DNA of 64,000 nucleotides from assembly GCF_900104145.1 (NCBI RefSeq), contig NZ_FNLB01000006.1:4032501-4096500 (forward strand), read 5' to 3'. Numbering within the stretch: position 1 is the first letter of the stretch; each line of letters opens with the position of its first letter. This stretch comes from Pseudovibrio sp. Tun.PSC04-5.I4. GTDB lineage: Bacteria > Pseudomonadota > Alphaproteobacteria > Rhizobiales > Stappiaceae. This document shows positions 8,468 through 17,507 of the stretch, one piece after another. The notes under the pieces were generated by a model that worked only from the letters and a program-made list of their open reading frames with translations, did not search any database and was not told the DNA's origin. A program made the translations under genes and the position numbers.

Positions 8468-8865
8468 TGCAGTCTCCTACGGTCGCACGCAAAAACAACC
8501 AAGAATGTGCGGCCGCGTGACTGCTTCTTCATGCTTTTCAAATCAGAAAGAATGTTGGTTCTGGGCAATCATGGAAATTTGCCCCACACATGCGGATGAG
8601 CCCATGGAATCTCGCGATCTGAACTGGGATGTGGATCAAATGCCTTTGGCCTGTAGGTTGAAACCCTAGGGTCGCCAGGCCATATTTCTTTCTACATTAT
8701 TTATAAAAACTGTGAGTACTTAGGGTTGTATCAGCTCTTGAAATACGTGTAAGTCACAGAAATCCCTGCGTAAAGTCTTATCAATACTTTGTTTACCATA
8801 ATTGGTGATAACTAGCAGATGTTAAGGGGCATTCCTTTCGATTTGGAAGGGCGTGTTCATTGACG
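8468..8865. other. Intergenic region upstream of mraZ
   Basis: About 400 bp with no credible gene; a short + frame at 8417-8599 has no family features. It holds one copy (8718-8729) of a 12-mer that recurs at 35261 and 54181. The MraZ boxes follow immediately. Confidence 0.6.
8718..8729 (+). repeat. Intergenic 12-mer ACTTAGGGTTGT, copy 1
   Basis: Identical to copies at 35261-35272 and 54181-54192, all outside genes. Possible binding site for a shared regulator; function unknown. Confidence 0.5.
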
Positions 8866-8910
8866 TCCCATGTGATCCCATGGTATCCCATAGGTTCCCG
8901 GAGTATTCCG
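8866..8910. promoter_or_regulatory. MraZ-box array controlling the dcw cluster
   Basis: TCCCA at 8866, 8876 and 8886, TCCCG at 8896 and a decayed TTCCG at 8906: five units with an exact 10-bp period, i.e. TGGGA-N5 repeats on the other strand. MraZ is known to bind TGGGN repeats separated by 5 bp upstream of its own gene and to repress the cluster. A TTGACG at 8860-8865 could be the overlapping -35. The array lies 124 bp before the mraZ start. Confidence 0.8.
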
Positions 8911-9033
8911 GTGTGTACTTCAGTAATCTTGTTGTTTTTGCCTGATTTTAGCGCTGACCTACCGAGTGTTTGGCGGAACTATTGATGTGCAGTTGTTAGA
9001 TCGTGGAGATCTGGCTCTTTGAAGAGGGAACCA

Positions 9034-9504
9034 ATGGCTAGCTTTGTTTCGCACTTCACCAACCGGGTGGATGCCAAGGGTCGTGTATCGATCCCTGCGC
9101 CCTTCCGTGCGGCGTTGGCGAAGGATGGCTTTGAAGGGCTTTATTGTTTCCCATCTCCTTTTCAAGGAGCTGTCGATGCTGGCGGGAATGGTTTGACAGC
9201 TGAAATCCAGAAACGACTTGATGCGTTTTCGACGCTTTCAATGGAGTACGATGCTCTGTCCACCGCGCTTTATGGTGCGAGTGAAACACTTAAGATTGAC
9301 CGTGATGGCCGGATTGTTCTTTCAGACATGATCCGCAACCACACCGGTATTGATGGTGAAGTAACTTTCGTGGGGCAGGGGTTTAAGTTCCAAATTTGGG
9401 AACCAACAAAGTTTGGCAAGCACCGCGACGAGGCCATGAAGCGGGCGCTTGCTGTATTGTCGTCTGGCGGAGTGCCAGGGGCAACAGCCGGAGGGGCACT
9501 ATGA
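9034..9504 (+). CDS. mraZ: Transcriptional regulator MraZ
   Basis: 156 residues. First gene of the dcw cluster; a DNA-binding, ring-forming AbrB-like protein with two MraZ domains. Domain 1 contains the signature VDAKGRVSIPAPFR (about residues 12-25) and domain 2 the parallel LKIDRDGRIVLSDMIR (about 87-102). ATG at 9034 has AGAGGG 5-10 bases upstream; an in-frame TTG at 9019 is rejected. It is expected to repress its own operon through the boxes at 8866-8910. The stop overlaps the rsmH start (ATGA at 9501), so the two are translationally coupled. Confidence 0.95.
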   Translation: MASFVSHFTNRVDAKGRVSIPAPFRAALAKDGFEGLYCFPSPFQGAVDAGGNGLTAEIQKRLDAFSTLSMEYDALSTALYGASETLKIDRDGRIVLSDMIRNHTGIDGEVTFVGQGFKFQIWEPTKFGKHRDEAMKRALAVLSSGGVPGATAGGAL

Positions 9505-10541
9505 TGACGGGCGGCGACGGAGACAAATCCGATATCGCTGGCGGACCAGCGCGTCACATCCCAGTCCTTCTGGAACGGGTGCGGGAGGCAATGGCCCCCG
9601 CCCCGGGTGATGTGATTATTGATGGCACGTTTGGTGCCGGTGGTTATTCCAGGGCTTTCCTTGATGCGGGAAGCAAAGTGATTGGCATTGACCGTGACCC
9701 GGATGCGATCCGGGATGGTCGTGCTTTGGAGCAGGCGTCTGATGGGCGGCTGCAATTGGTGCATGGGCAGTTTGTTGATCTGGACGATCATGCACGGGAC
9801 CTTGGTTATGATGCTGTCGACGGCGTTGTGATGGATCTTGGCGTGTCTTCCATGCAGATAGATCAGGCTGAGCGTGGATTTTCCTTCCGCAATGATGGGC
9901 CGTTGGATATGCGCATGGCGCAGGATGGTCCAAGTGCTGCGGATGTGGTCAACCAGATGGAGCGTAAAGATTTGACGCGCCTCATCGGTATGCTTGGAGA
10001 AGAAAAGCGGGCTTCCGGTGTGTCACATGCCATTTGTCAGGCACGGGAATTAAAGCCGTTTGAGACAACGCTGGAGCTTGCTCGTGTTATTGAGAAGGTT
10101 GTTAAACGCAATCCGAAAAAAGCTGGCATTCACCCTGCAACGCGAACCTTTCAGGCGCTGCGCATCTATGTGAATGGTGAGTTACATCAGGCCGCGGGTG
10201 CGTTGGCTGCGGCTGAGCGGATCTTGCGTCCGGGCGGGCGATTGGTTGTGGTTACGTTCCACAGCCTGGAAGATCGTATTGTGAAGCGGTTTCTTGCTGA
10301 TCGGTGCCGGACCATTGCGGGTGGCTCGCGCCACATGCCGGAGCTGGAGGTTCCTCCTGCAACCTTTGAGTTCATTGTTAAGGGTAATCAGGACGCTAGT
10401 GCTGAGGAGATCTTTGATAATCCTCGGTCGCGTTCCGCGCGGTTGCGTGCCGCACGGCGGTTGCCAGCTCCTGAGCGAACATTAGACATTCATGCTGCTG
10501 GCGTTCCACGTCTGGCATCATTCCACGGACTAGGGGGCTAG
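9501..10541 (+). CDS. rsmH: 16S rRNA (cytosine-1402-N4)-methyltransferase
   Basis: 346 residues. SAM-dependent methyltransferase that makes N4-methyl-C1402 in the ribosomal P site. Visible: HIPVLLERV near the N-terminus, the SAM-binding DGTFGAGGYSRAFL (motif I), VIGIDRDPDAI, GVVMDLGVSSMQID with GFSFRNDGPLDMRM (family hallmark), NGELHQ and VVVTFHSLEDRIVKRF. The start at 9501 is fixed by the overlap with the mraZ stop and GGAGGGG at 9490-9496; the frame is open earlier but that lies within mraZ. C-terminal SRSARLRAARR is typical. Confidence 0.96.
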   Translation: MMTGGDGDKSDIAGGPARHIPVLLERVREAMAPAPGDVIIDGTFGAGGYSRAFLDAGSKVIGIDRDPDAIRDGRALEQASDGRLQLVHGQFVDLDDHARDLGYDAVDGVVMDLGVSSMQIDQAERGFSFRNDGPLDMRMAQDGPSAADVVNQMERKDLTRLIGMLGEEKRASGVSHAICQARELKPFETTLELARVIEKVVKRNPKKAGIHPATRTFQALRIYVNGELHQAAGALAAAERILRPGGRLVVVTFHSLEDRIVKRFLADRCRTIAGGSRHMPELEVPPATFEFIVKGNQDASAEEIFDNPRSRSARLRAARRLPAPERTLDIHAAGVPRLASFHGLGG

Positions 10542-10548
10542 GTTTATT

Positions 10549-10902
10549 ATGCTACGCTTCGTCAATCTGTTCTTTGTTATTGCAGTGGTTATTGGTGCTG
10601 CGGTTGTTTACGACATTAAAATGTCCAACGAAAACCTAGCGGATCAGGTGCGCCTGCTCTCTAACGAGATCGCTAAGGAAAAGGACGAAATCCGCTACTA
10701 CAAAGCGCAGTGGAGTGTGTTGAACCAACCGGGGCGCCTGCAGGGTATTGTTGATCGTTATAATGATATTTTGAAGTTAGAGCCGTTGCGCGCAGAGCAG
10801 ATTACAACTCTGAAAGCGTTGCCCGTTAGACCTGTGCTCATGGAGCCGGTTTCTGCAGATGCGATGAGCGGATACGCCAGTCGCTTCACATCCGTACAGT
10901 AA
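10549..10902 (+). CDS. ftsL: Cell division protein FtsL
   Basis: 117 residues. Small bitopic divisome protein: a single membrane helix at residues about 3-22 (VNLFFVIAVVIGAAVVYDIK), then a periplasmic leucine-zipper-like coiled coil (SNENLADQVRLLSNEIAKEKDEIRYYKAQWSVLNQPGRLQGIV) with the NQPGRL turn common in alphaproteobacterial FtsL. It lies 7 bases after rsmH and 12 bases before ftsI, the canonical position. It is expected to form the FtsQLB complex and activate FtsWI. Confidence 0.9.
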   Translation: MLRFVNLFFVIAVVIGAAVVYDIKMSNENLADQVRLLSNEIAKEKDEIRYYKAQWSVLNQPGRLQGIVDRYNDILKLEPLRAEQITTLKALPVRPVLMEPVSADAMSGYASRFTSVQ

Positions 10903-10914
10903 TAGGAGGGGTTT

Positions 10915-12639
10915 GTGGCCAGAATAGCTGACAGCTCCTTTTTGCGGCGGTCTAAGTCCAGTCCAAAACATGGCACGAGTGCGATCCGGCTACGTGGGCC
11001 CGGACGCTCGCGTATCTTCTTTGCCATGGTGCTTTTCATTGGTGTTTACGGAGCAATTGCGGGCCGTCTGGTTCTGCTTGGTTTGCAGGATGGCGATCCG
11101 GCTGAGCGGTTTTTGGCAGCTCAAAACAGTGGTACGCAATCGCGCCCTGATATTGTTGATCGCAATGGAGAAATTCTTGCGACCGATATCAAGAGTGCTG
11201 CGCTTTATGCGGAACCACGCAAAATTCCAGACACCGATGAAGTGTTTGACGGGCTGATCTCTGTTTTGCCTGAACTCGATACGCCTGCGATCAAGAAACG
11301 TCTTGAAAGCAATGCGCTGTTTACGTGGCTTAAGCGTGAGATCACTGTTGAGCAACGTCAGGCGATCCATGGCCTTGGCCTGCCAGGGGTTGGCTTTCGT
11401 AGGAGCAACAAACGGTTTTATCCCGGTGGGCAAACTGTCAGCCATATTCTAGGTACGGTGAACGTAGATAACCAAGGCCTTTCCGGCATGGAGAAATACG
11501 TTGATCAGGCGTGGCTGAAGGATCTTCAGGACCTTGGCTTTACGCAGGATAGTACTATGGAGCCGGTTCGGCTTTCCGTTGATCTGCGCGTCCAGCATGC
11601 GGTGCGAGATGAGCTGCTTAGGTCCATGGAGTACTACAAAGCCAAAGCGGCTATGGGTGTGGTGCTCAAGGTGGATACTGGCGAAGTTATCGCCATGACC
11701 TCACTGCCGGATTTTGATCCGAACAACCGTCAGCAAGCGCTTGAGGCGGAGCGTATGAACCGTGTTACGGGCGGTGTGTATGAGATGGGCTCTATCTTTA
11801 AGGGCATTACTGTTGCAATGGCGCTGGATAGCGGCAAGGTGAAGCTGGAGGATAGTTTTGATGCCACAAAGCCTATCCGTATTGCGGGTCAGAAGATTGA
11901 TGATTTCCACGGTAAACGCCGGGTTCTGACGGTGCCTGAAATTTTCATTTATTCTTCCAACATCGGCACTATCAAGATGATGCAGAAGGCGGGTATTCCT
12001 GCTCAAAAAGCGTTTTTGAAGAAGATCGGGCTGACAGAGAAGTTGCAAACGGAAATGCCGGGTGTTGCGCGTCCTTTGCTTCCTCCAAAGTGGAGTGAAC
12101 TTGCGGCAATGACCATCTCTTTTGGTCATGGTTTGGGCGTGACCCCGCTTCAGATGGCCGTTGCTGGTGCTGCTCTGGTGAATGGCGGTAAGTACCTCCA
12201 ACCAACTTTTCTGCCACGCACTGTTGAGCAGGCGGACAAGATAGCGAAACAAGTTCTGGCTCCTGAAACCAGCGAAATTCTTCGATATCTTAACCGTGAA
12301 AACGTGTTGCGTGGATCAGGTCGCCGGGCTGCGGTGCCGGGTTACGATGTTGGTGGAAAGACAGGGACGGCACAGAAAGTGGTCGACGGCCGCTACGCAG
12401 AGGGTATTTATCTGAATTCCTTCCTGTCTGCTTTTCCCATGTCTAACCCCCAATACCTTGTTTTGATTGTGTTGGATGAGCCGCAAAAAGTGGAAGGTCA
12501 ACGCTACTCGACAGCCGGGTGGAATGCGACGCCAACCACAGCATCTGTTATCCGCAGAATTGCACCGATGTTGGGTGTGGTGCCTGATTTCGTGGATGAC
12601 GCAGAAACCATTCCGGTTTCTTATCAGAGCCGGAATTAA
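10915..12639 (+). CDS. ftsI: Peptidoglycan transpeptidase FtsI (PBP3)
   Basis: 574 residues, GTG start at 10915 with AGGAGGGG just upstream. Septal class B penicillin-binding protein. One N-terminal membrane helix (about residues 33-55, IFFAMVLFIGVYGAIAGRLVLLG), a pedestal domain starting RPDIVDRNGEILATD, and a transpeptidase domain with SIFK (nucleophile Ser about 293), SSN (about 347) and KTGT (about 482). All three active-site motifs are intact. It works with FtsW, encoded five genes downstream, to build septal wall. A 114-base gap with no clear promoter precedes murE/F. Confidence 0.96.
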   Translation: MARIADSSFLRRSKSSPKHGTSAIRLRGPGRSRIFFAMVLFIGVYGAIAGRLVLLGLQDGDPAERFLAAQNSGTQSRPDIVDRNGEILATDIKSAALYAEPRKIPDTDEVFDGLISVLPELDTPAIKKRLESNALFTWLKREITVEQRQAIHGLGLPGVGFRRSNKRFYPGGQTVSHILGTVNVDNQGLSGMEKYVDQAWLKDLQDLGFTQDSTMEPVRLSVDLRVQHAVRDELLRSMEYYKAKAAMGVVLKVDTGEVIAMTSLPDFDPNNRQQALEAERMNRVTGGVYEMGSIFKGITVAMALDSGKVKLEDSFDATKPIRIAGQKIDDFHGKRRVLTVPEIFIYSSNIGTIKMMQKAGIPAQKAFLKKIGLTEKLQTEMPGVARPLLPPKWSELAAMTISFGHGLGVTPLQMAVAGAALVNGGKYLQPTFLPRTVEQADKIAKQVLAPETSEILRYLNRENVLRGSGRRAAVPGYDVGGKTGTAQKVVDGRYAEGIYLNSFLSAFPMSNPQYLVLIVLDEPQKVEGQRYSTAGWNATPTTASVIRRIAPMLGVVPDFVDDAETIPVSYQSRN

Positions 12640-12753
12640 ACAAGAGCCAATTGAATGAGGCAGTACATGGTCATATTGAGGGGAATTGAAGTCATCAATT
12701 TTCATCGACCACTTTGCCACATTCATGTCTCATAGGCCGGACATATCGACATC

Positions 12754-15700
12754 ATGTTGCTTAAAGACCTTACAAAACAAGAGATAGAATCCGCTGAAGC
12801 TGATGGATCAGACAGCGTTGATACTCTCACTATTACAGGGCTTACTGCTGATAGTCGGGCAGTTGAGCCAGGTTTTGTATTTGCGGCCTTAGATGGCGTC
12901 AAAGTTGATGGTGCGCGGTTTATTTCGCAGGCCGTGGACGCTGGCGCTGCTGCAATTTTGATAGATGCTGCACGTGTTACCGATGAAATTCGCGGGCAAG
13001 CCAAGCTGGTTGCTTTGATCGCTGCGGAGGATGCGCGTAAGGAACTTGCGTTGATGGCTGCTGCGTTTTCTGGTGAACAACCAGAGCGAATGGTAGCTGT
13101 GACGGGTACAGCGGGCAAAACGTCGGTTGCTGTGTTCATTCGCCAGATTTTTGAATATGCGGGGCACGTTTCTGCCAGTCTTGGGACGATCGGCACGGTT
13201 ACGTCTACGGGCCAGAGTTATGGCGGCCTGACAACGCCGGATCCTGTCTCCTTGCATCAGGATTTAAAGCGTCTGGTAGACGATGGAGTTACCCATGCTG
13301 CCATGGAGGCATCCAGCCACGGGTTGGATCAGTTTCGTCTGGATGGGGTGCGTATTTGTGCTGCTGGGTTTACCAATCTTGGCCGCGACCATATGGACTA
13401 TCATTCGACCATTGAGGATTACCTGCAAGCCAAACTGCGCTTGTTTAAGGAGATTCTTCCTGATGATGGTGTGGTTGTTGTTGATCCGGAAACTCAGTTT
13501 TCTGATCGTGTGCTTGCGATTGCCGAAGAACGCGGGCTCAAGACATTCACCATTGGCTACTTTGGCGATGACCTGAAGCTCCTTAGTGTTGAGCCGGAAG
13601 GATTTAGTCAGGTCTTACAGTTGGAAACAGCTGAAGGCCTGTATTCTGTTGCATTGCCGCTTGCTGGTGATTTTCAAGTCTCCAATGCGCTGCTCGCTGC
13701 GGGGCTGGCTATTTCTGCTGGTATTCCAGTTCAGACAGTGTTGGAAGCGTTGACAGTGTTGCAAGGCGCACCGGGGCGTATTGAGCTTGTTGGTTCGCGC
13801 GAAAACGGCGCGCTGGTGTTTGTAGATTATGCCCACAAACCGGAGGCCTTGGAAAATGTGTTGGCGGCACTGCGTCCGTTTGCATCTGGGCGTCTAATCA
13901 GCGTGTTTGGTTGTGGTGGTGACCGGGATACAGGAAAGCGTCAGCTGATGGGCGAGATTTCTGCTCGCCTTGCCGATGTTTCCATTGTGACTGATGATAA
14001 CCCGCGTACTGAAGATCCAGATGCTATTCGTGCTGAGATTGTTGTAGCTTGTCCGGGTGCATTGGAGATCGGTGATCGGGCTGTGGCGATCCAGCAGGCC
14101 ATTGGCATGCTGCAAGCAGGTGATGTGCTTTGTATTGCGGGTAAAGGGCATGAAACCGGCCAGATTGTTGGATCTGAAGTTCTGCCATTTTCTGATCATG
14201 AAGCGGTGCAAGGTGCATTGACACTTGCAGGCGAGCAAGCGGATGCTCCGGCCTCCTCAGAGGGAGAAGCCTCTGAATTCTCCTTAGACCTCGATGAAAT
14301 GGATTTACTTGCCGGGGACGGTGAGGATGATGCGGCAGCTGATTTGAGCGATGATGATTTACTGGCTGCTGTTCAGGTTGGTGTTGAAGAACTTGAAGCT
14401 GTTCTGCCAGAAAACCCTGATGGTAGCGAAGATCAGGTTGAAGAAGATTGGCTTGTGCTGGAGGAAGACGCGCTTGGCAGCGACGATCTTGCCGATGCTG
14501 AGTTGGCGGATGCTGAATCTCGTGATCCAGAGCTTGCCAAGGAAACTTTTCCTACTGTTGCCGTGGATACGCCTGATGCGCTTGAAGATGAGCTGCTGGG
14601 TGATTTAGTGGCTATCGAAGCAGAAGCAGAAGCAGAAGCGATTGTTGCGGATGAAGGCCTTGAAGAGGTTGCCCCCATTGCAGCAGAGGATGTATCGCAA
14701 GCTCCTGAACCTGAGTTACCTGTTGAGCCTGAAATCCAGAGTGAACCAGAAATACAGAGTGAGCCAGAAGCGCCAAGTGAACCAGATCCTGTTCTGGACA
14801 TTCCGGTGCCTGTTGCTGAATCTGATGAAACGCCTGCGAAAAAATCCGTACCTAAGTCAGCGATAGACAAGCCTAAGTGGACTATCGTTCCCCATATCAA
14901 CCTGTTGGATTCAGAAGTTAAGTCGGAATATGAGCGGCAAATGATTGAACTGCCTGATATTGATCGTGGGCCGCTATGGACACTTACAGATTTTCTTGAA
15001 GCCGTGGACGGGGATGTCCTTGGTGACGTGACAACTGATGTGACCGGTATTTCCATTGATAGCCGGACATTACAGCCCGGTGATGCGTATTTCTCCGTCA
15101 AAGGCGAAAACTTTGATGGACATCTATTTGCAGTGGCAGCGGTGGAAGCGGGGGCATCTGTTGCTGTCGTCTCACGTGAAAAACTGTCGGAGTTGCCTGA
15201 AGGCGGTCGTTATGTGGTCGTTGATGATGTGCTTAAGGCACTAGAGCGGCTTGGTGTTGCAGCTCGTGCCCGGAGTAAGGCCCGTATTATTGCGGTGACT
15301 GGTTCTGTTGGTAAGACCGGGACGAAAGAAGCGTTGCGGCTTTGCCTGTCTAAATCCGGCTTTACACATGCGCCCGTTGCCAGTTTCAATAACCATTGGG
15401 GTGTGCCTCTCACGCTTGCGCGTATGCATGCTGACACCGAGTTTGGGATTTTTGAAATCGGCATGAACCACCGCGGCGAGATCACGCCGCTGGTGAAGAT
15501 GGTGCGCCCACATGTGGCGATTGTGACCACTGTTGAGCCGGTCCATCTGGAAGCCTTCAACTCTATCGAAGACATTGCCCGTGCCAAAGGGGAGATTTTC
15601 TCCGGCCTTGAACGGGGTGGTGTGGCTATTTTGAACCGTGACAACCGGCAGTATGATTTGCTGCGGTATCTGGCAGCTGTGTCTGGTGTGAAAAACATCG

Positions 15701-16392
15701 TCAGCTTTGGGATGCGGGCGGGCGCGCAATCTATTGCCAAGAAGGTTGCAGCTAACCCTGATTGTTCTTGCTTGAATGCGAGCATTCTGGGGCAGGAAAT
15801 ATCCTACAAGATCGGTGCTCCCGGTGCGCACCATGTCATCAACTCTCTCGGGGTTTTGACGGGTGTGATGGAACTGGGCGCAAACCTTGCGTTTGCCGGT
15901 CTTGCGCTTGCGGAAATGGAAGCACCCATAGGGCGAGGGGCGCAGTCGGTTCTGGATATGAACGGCGGCTTGGCTCTACTCATTGATGAAAGCTATAATG
16001 CGAACCCTGCCAGCATGAAAGCGGCGATCAAACTGGTTGCTGATTTGCCTGTCAAACGGTCTGGCCGGCGCATTGCTGTTTTGGGTGATATGCTCGAATT
16101 AGGTGCAAATTCTGACAAGTTGCACGCTGACCTTGCGCGCGAACTGGATCAAGGCAAGATCGACATCGTTTATTGTGTGGGAACTCACATGAAGGTGCTG
16201 TGGGAGCGGTTGCCTGCACCGTCCCGAGGCGCTTATTCAGAGACCTCCGATAAACTGGAAAAACACCTGCTGTCGGACGTGCGTCCCAACGACATCGTTA
16301 TGATTAAGGGCTCACTGGGGACCCGTATGGGTCCTCTGGTCGATGCTTTGAAGAAACGTTTTCCCGAGCCGGCTTCAGCCGGTGAGTCCTGA
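12754..16392 (+). CDS. murE/murF: MurE-MurF fusion: UDP-MurNAc-tripeptide synthetase and UDP-MurNAc-tripeptide-D-Ala-D-Ala ligase
   Basis: One uninterrupted 1212-codon frame. Residues 1 to about 493 are a full MurE: ATP loop GTAGKTS near 117, TTPDPVSLH, and DNPRTEDP near 415, the DNPR motif that selects meso-diaminopimelate. About 494-738 is a low-complexity acidic, Ala/Glu/Asp/Pro-rich linker with an EAEAEAEA run and repeated EIQSEP units, probably disordered, ending in a more ordered basic stretch. About 739-1212 is a full MurF: SIDSRTLQPGDAYFSVKGEN, ATP loop GSVGKTGTK near 850, NNHWGVPLTL and DESYNANPASMKAAI. It carries out two consecutive ligase steps of cytoplasmic lipid II precursor synthesis. 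Both catalytic halves look intact. Separate murE and murF genes are the rule, so this is a real fusion, not a missed stop. Confidence 0.95.
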   Translation: MLLKDLTKQEIESAEADGSDSVDTLTITGLTADSRAVEPGFVFAALDGVKVDGARFISQAVDAGAAAILIDAARVTDEIRGQAKLVALIAAEDARKELALMAAAFSGEQPERMVAVTGTAGKTSVAVFIRQIFEYAGHVSASLGTIGTVTSTGQSYGGLTTPDPVSLHQDLKRLVDDGVTHAAMEASSHGLDQFRLDGVRICAAGFTNLGRDHMDYHSTIEDYLQAKLRLFKEILPDDGVVVVDPETQFSDRVLAIAEERGLKTFTIGYFGDDLKLLSVEPEGFSQVLQLETAEGLYSVALPLAGDFQVSNALLAAGLAISAGIPVQTVLEALTVLQGAPGRIELVGSRENGALVFVDYAHKPEALENVLAALRPFASGRLISVFGCGGDRDTGKRQLMGEISARLADVSIVTDDNPRTEDPDAIRAEIVVACPGALEIGDRAVAIQQAIGMLQAGDVLCIAGKGHETGQIVGSEVLPFSDHEAVQGALTLAGEQADAPASSEGEASEFSLDLDEMDLLAGDGEDDAAADLSDDDLLAAVQVGVEELEAVLPENPDGSEDQVEEDWLVLEEDALGSDDLADAELADAESRDPELAKETFPTVAVDTPDALEDELLGDLVAIEAEAEAEAIVADEGLEEVAPIAAEDVSQAPEPELPVEPEIQSEPEIQSEPEAPSEPDPVLDIPVPVAESDETPAKKSVPKSAIDKPKWTIVPHINLLDSEVKSEYERQMIELPDIDRGPLWTLTDFLEAVDGDVLGDVTTDVTGISIDSRTLQPGDAYFSVKGENFDGHLFAVAAVEAGASVAVVSREKLSELPEGGRYVVVDDVLKALERLGVAARARSKARIIAVTGSVGKTGTKEALRLCLSKSGFTHAPVASFNNHWGVPLTLARMHADTEFGIFEIGMNHRGEITPLVKMVRPHVAIVTTVEPVHLEAFNSIEDIARAKGEIFSGLERGGVAILNRDNRQYDLLRYLAAVSGVKNIVSFGMRAGAQSIAKKVAANPDCSCLNASILGQEISYKIGAPGAHHVINSLGVLTGVMELGANLAFAGLALAEMEAPIGRGAQSVLDMNGGLALLIDESYNANPASMKAAIKLVADLPVKRSGRRIAVLGDMLELGANSDKLHADLARELDQGKIDIVYCVGTHMKVLWERLPAPSRGAYSETSDKLEKHLLSDVRPNDIVMIKGSLGTRMGPLVDALKKRFPEPASAGES

Positions 16393-16401
16393 GGTTGTAT
16401 A

Positions 16402-17496
16402 ATGCTATACTTGCTGGCGGAGCTTGCTGAGGTTTACCCTTACTTTTCCGCATTAAATGTTTTCAAATACATTACGTTCCGCACCGGCGGAGCGATTATG
16501 ACTGCGTTGCTTTTTGTGTTTTTGTTTGGCCCACGCATCATTACCGCTTTGCGATCGCGTCAAGGACACGGCCAGCCAATTCGTGAAGACGGACCTCAGA
16601 GCCATCTGCTGACCAAAAAGGGCACGCCAACCATGGGCGGCCTGATGATCCTTTCCGGGATGATTGTTGCAACGCTGTTGTGGGCTGATCTGGGTAATCC
16701 TTACACTTGGATCGTTCTGGGTGTGACCATTGGTTTTGGCCTGATTGGATTTTATGATGATTATCTGAAGGTCACCAGCTCCTCTCATAAAGGATTTAGC
16801 GGTAAGGCGCGTCTTGGGTTTGAGTTCTTGATTGCTGGCGCAGCGGCCTTTGCTGTGACGCTTTTGGATGCTGAACCCTTTTCTACCAGCATTGGTTTTC
16901 CGTTTTTCAAAGAGCTCACGCTGAATCTTGGTCTGTTCTTCATCCCATTCGCTGCTTTCGTGGTTGTTGGCGCGGGCAATGCGGTGAATCTGACTGATGG
17001 TCTTGATGGACTGGCAATTGTACCTGTGATGATTGCTGCCGGCTCGTTTGGTCTGGTAGCCTACCTGACGGGTAACGCGGTATTCTCCAGCTATCTGCAA
17101 ATCCATTATGTGGCGGGGACAGGTGAACTAGCTGTAGTTTGTGGTGCTGTGATTGGTGCCGGGCTGGGGTTCTTGTGGTTCAACGCGCCTCCAGCCGCCA
17201 TCTTCATGGGTGATACGGGCTCTCTGGCACTGGGCGGCATGCTTGGCGCGATTGCTGTTGCGACCAAACACGAAATCGTTCTGGCAATTATTGGTGGTTT
17301 GTTTGTGCTTGAGGCTGTTTCTGTGATTGTACAGGTGGCCTCCTTTAAGTTGACCGGTAAGCGTGTGTTCCGCATGGCGCCTATTCATCACCATTTCGAG
17401 CATCTGGGCTGGACTGAAAGTCAGGTGGTTATTCGCTTCTGGATTATTGCTGTTGTGCTGGCCTTGGTTGGGCTTGCCACACTGAAGCTGCGCTAG
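16402..17496 (+). CDS. mraY: Phospho-N-acetylmuramoyl-pentapeptide-transferase
   Basis: 364 residues, about 10 membrane helices. Transfers phospho-MurNAc-pentapeptide to undecaprenyl phosphate, making lipid I at the inner membrane face. Family signatures are exact: GTPTMGGLMIL, the DDYLK pair (GFYDDYLKVTSS), NAVNLTDGLDGLA, AIFMGDTGSLALGG and the HHHFE motif MAPIHHHFEHLGW. It lies 9 bases after murE/F and 11 before murD. No odd features. Confidence 0.97.
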   Translation: MLYLLAELAEVYPYFSALNVFKYITFRTGGAIMTALLFVFLFGPRIITALRSRQGHGQPIREDGPQSHLLTKKGTPTMGGLMILSGMIVATLLWADLGNPYTWIVLGVTIGFGLIGFYDDYLKVTSSSHKGFSGKARLGFEFLIAGAAAFAVTLLDAEPFSTSIGFPFFKELTLNLGLFFIPFAAFVVVGAGNAVNLTDGLDGLAIVPVMIAAGSFGLVAYLTGNAVFSSYLQIHYVAGTGELAVVCGAVIGAGLGFLWFNAPPAAIFMGDTGSLALGGMLGAIAVATKHEIVLAIIGGLFVLEAVSVIVQVASFKLTGKRVFRMAPIHHHFEHLGWTESQVVIRFWIIAVVLALVGLATLKLR

Positions 17497-17507
17497 GAGA
17501 GACCAAG

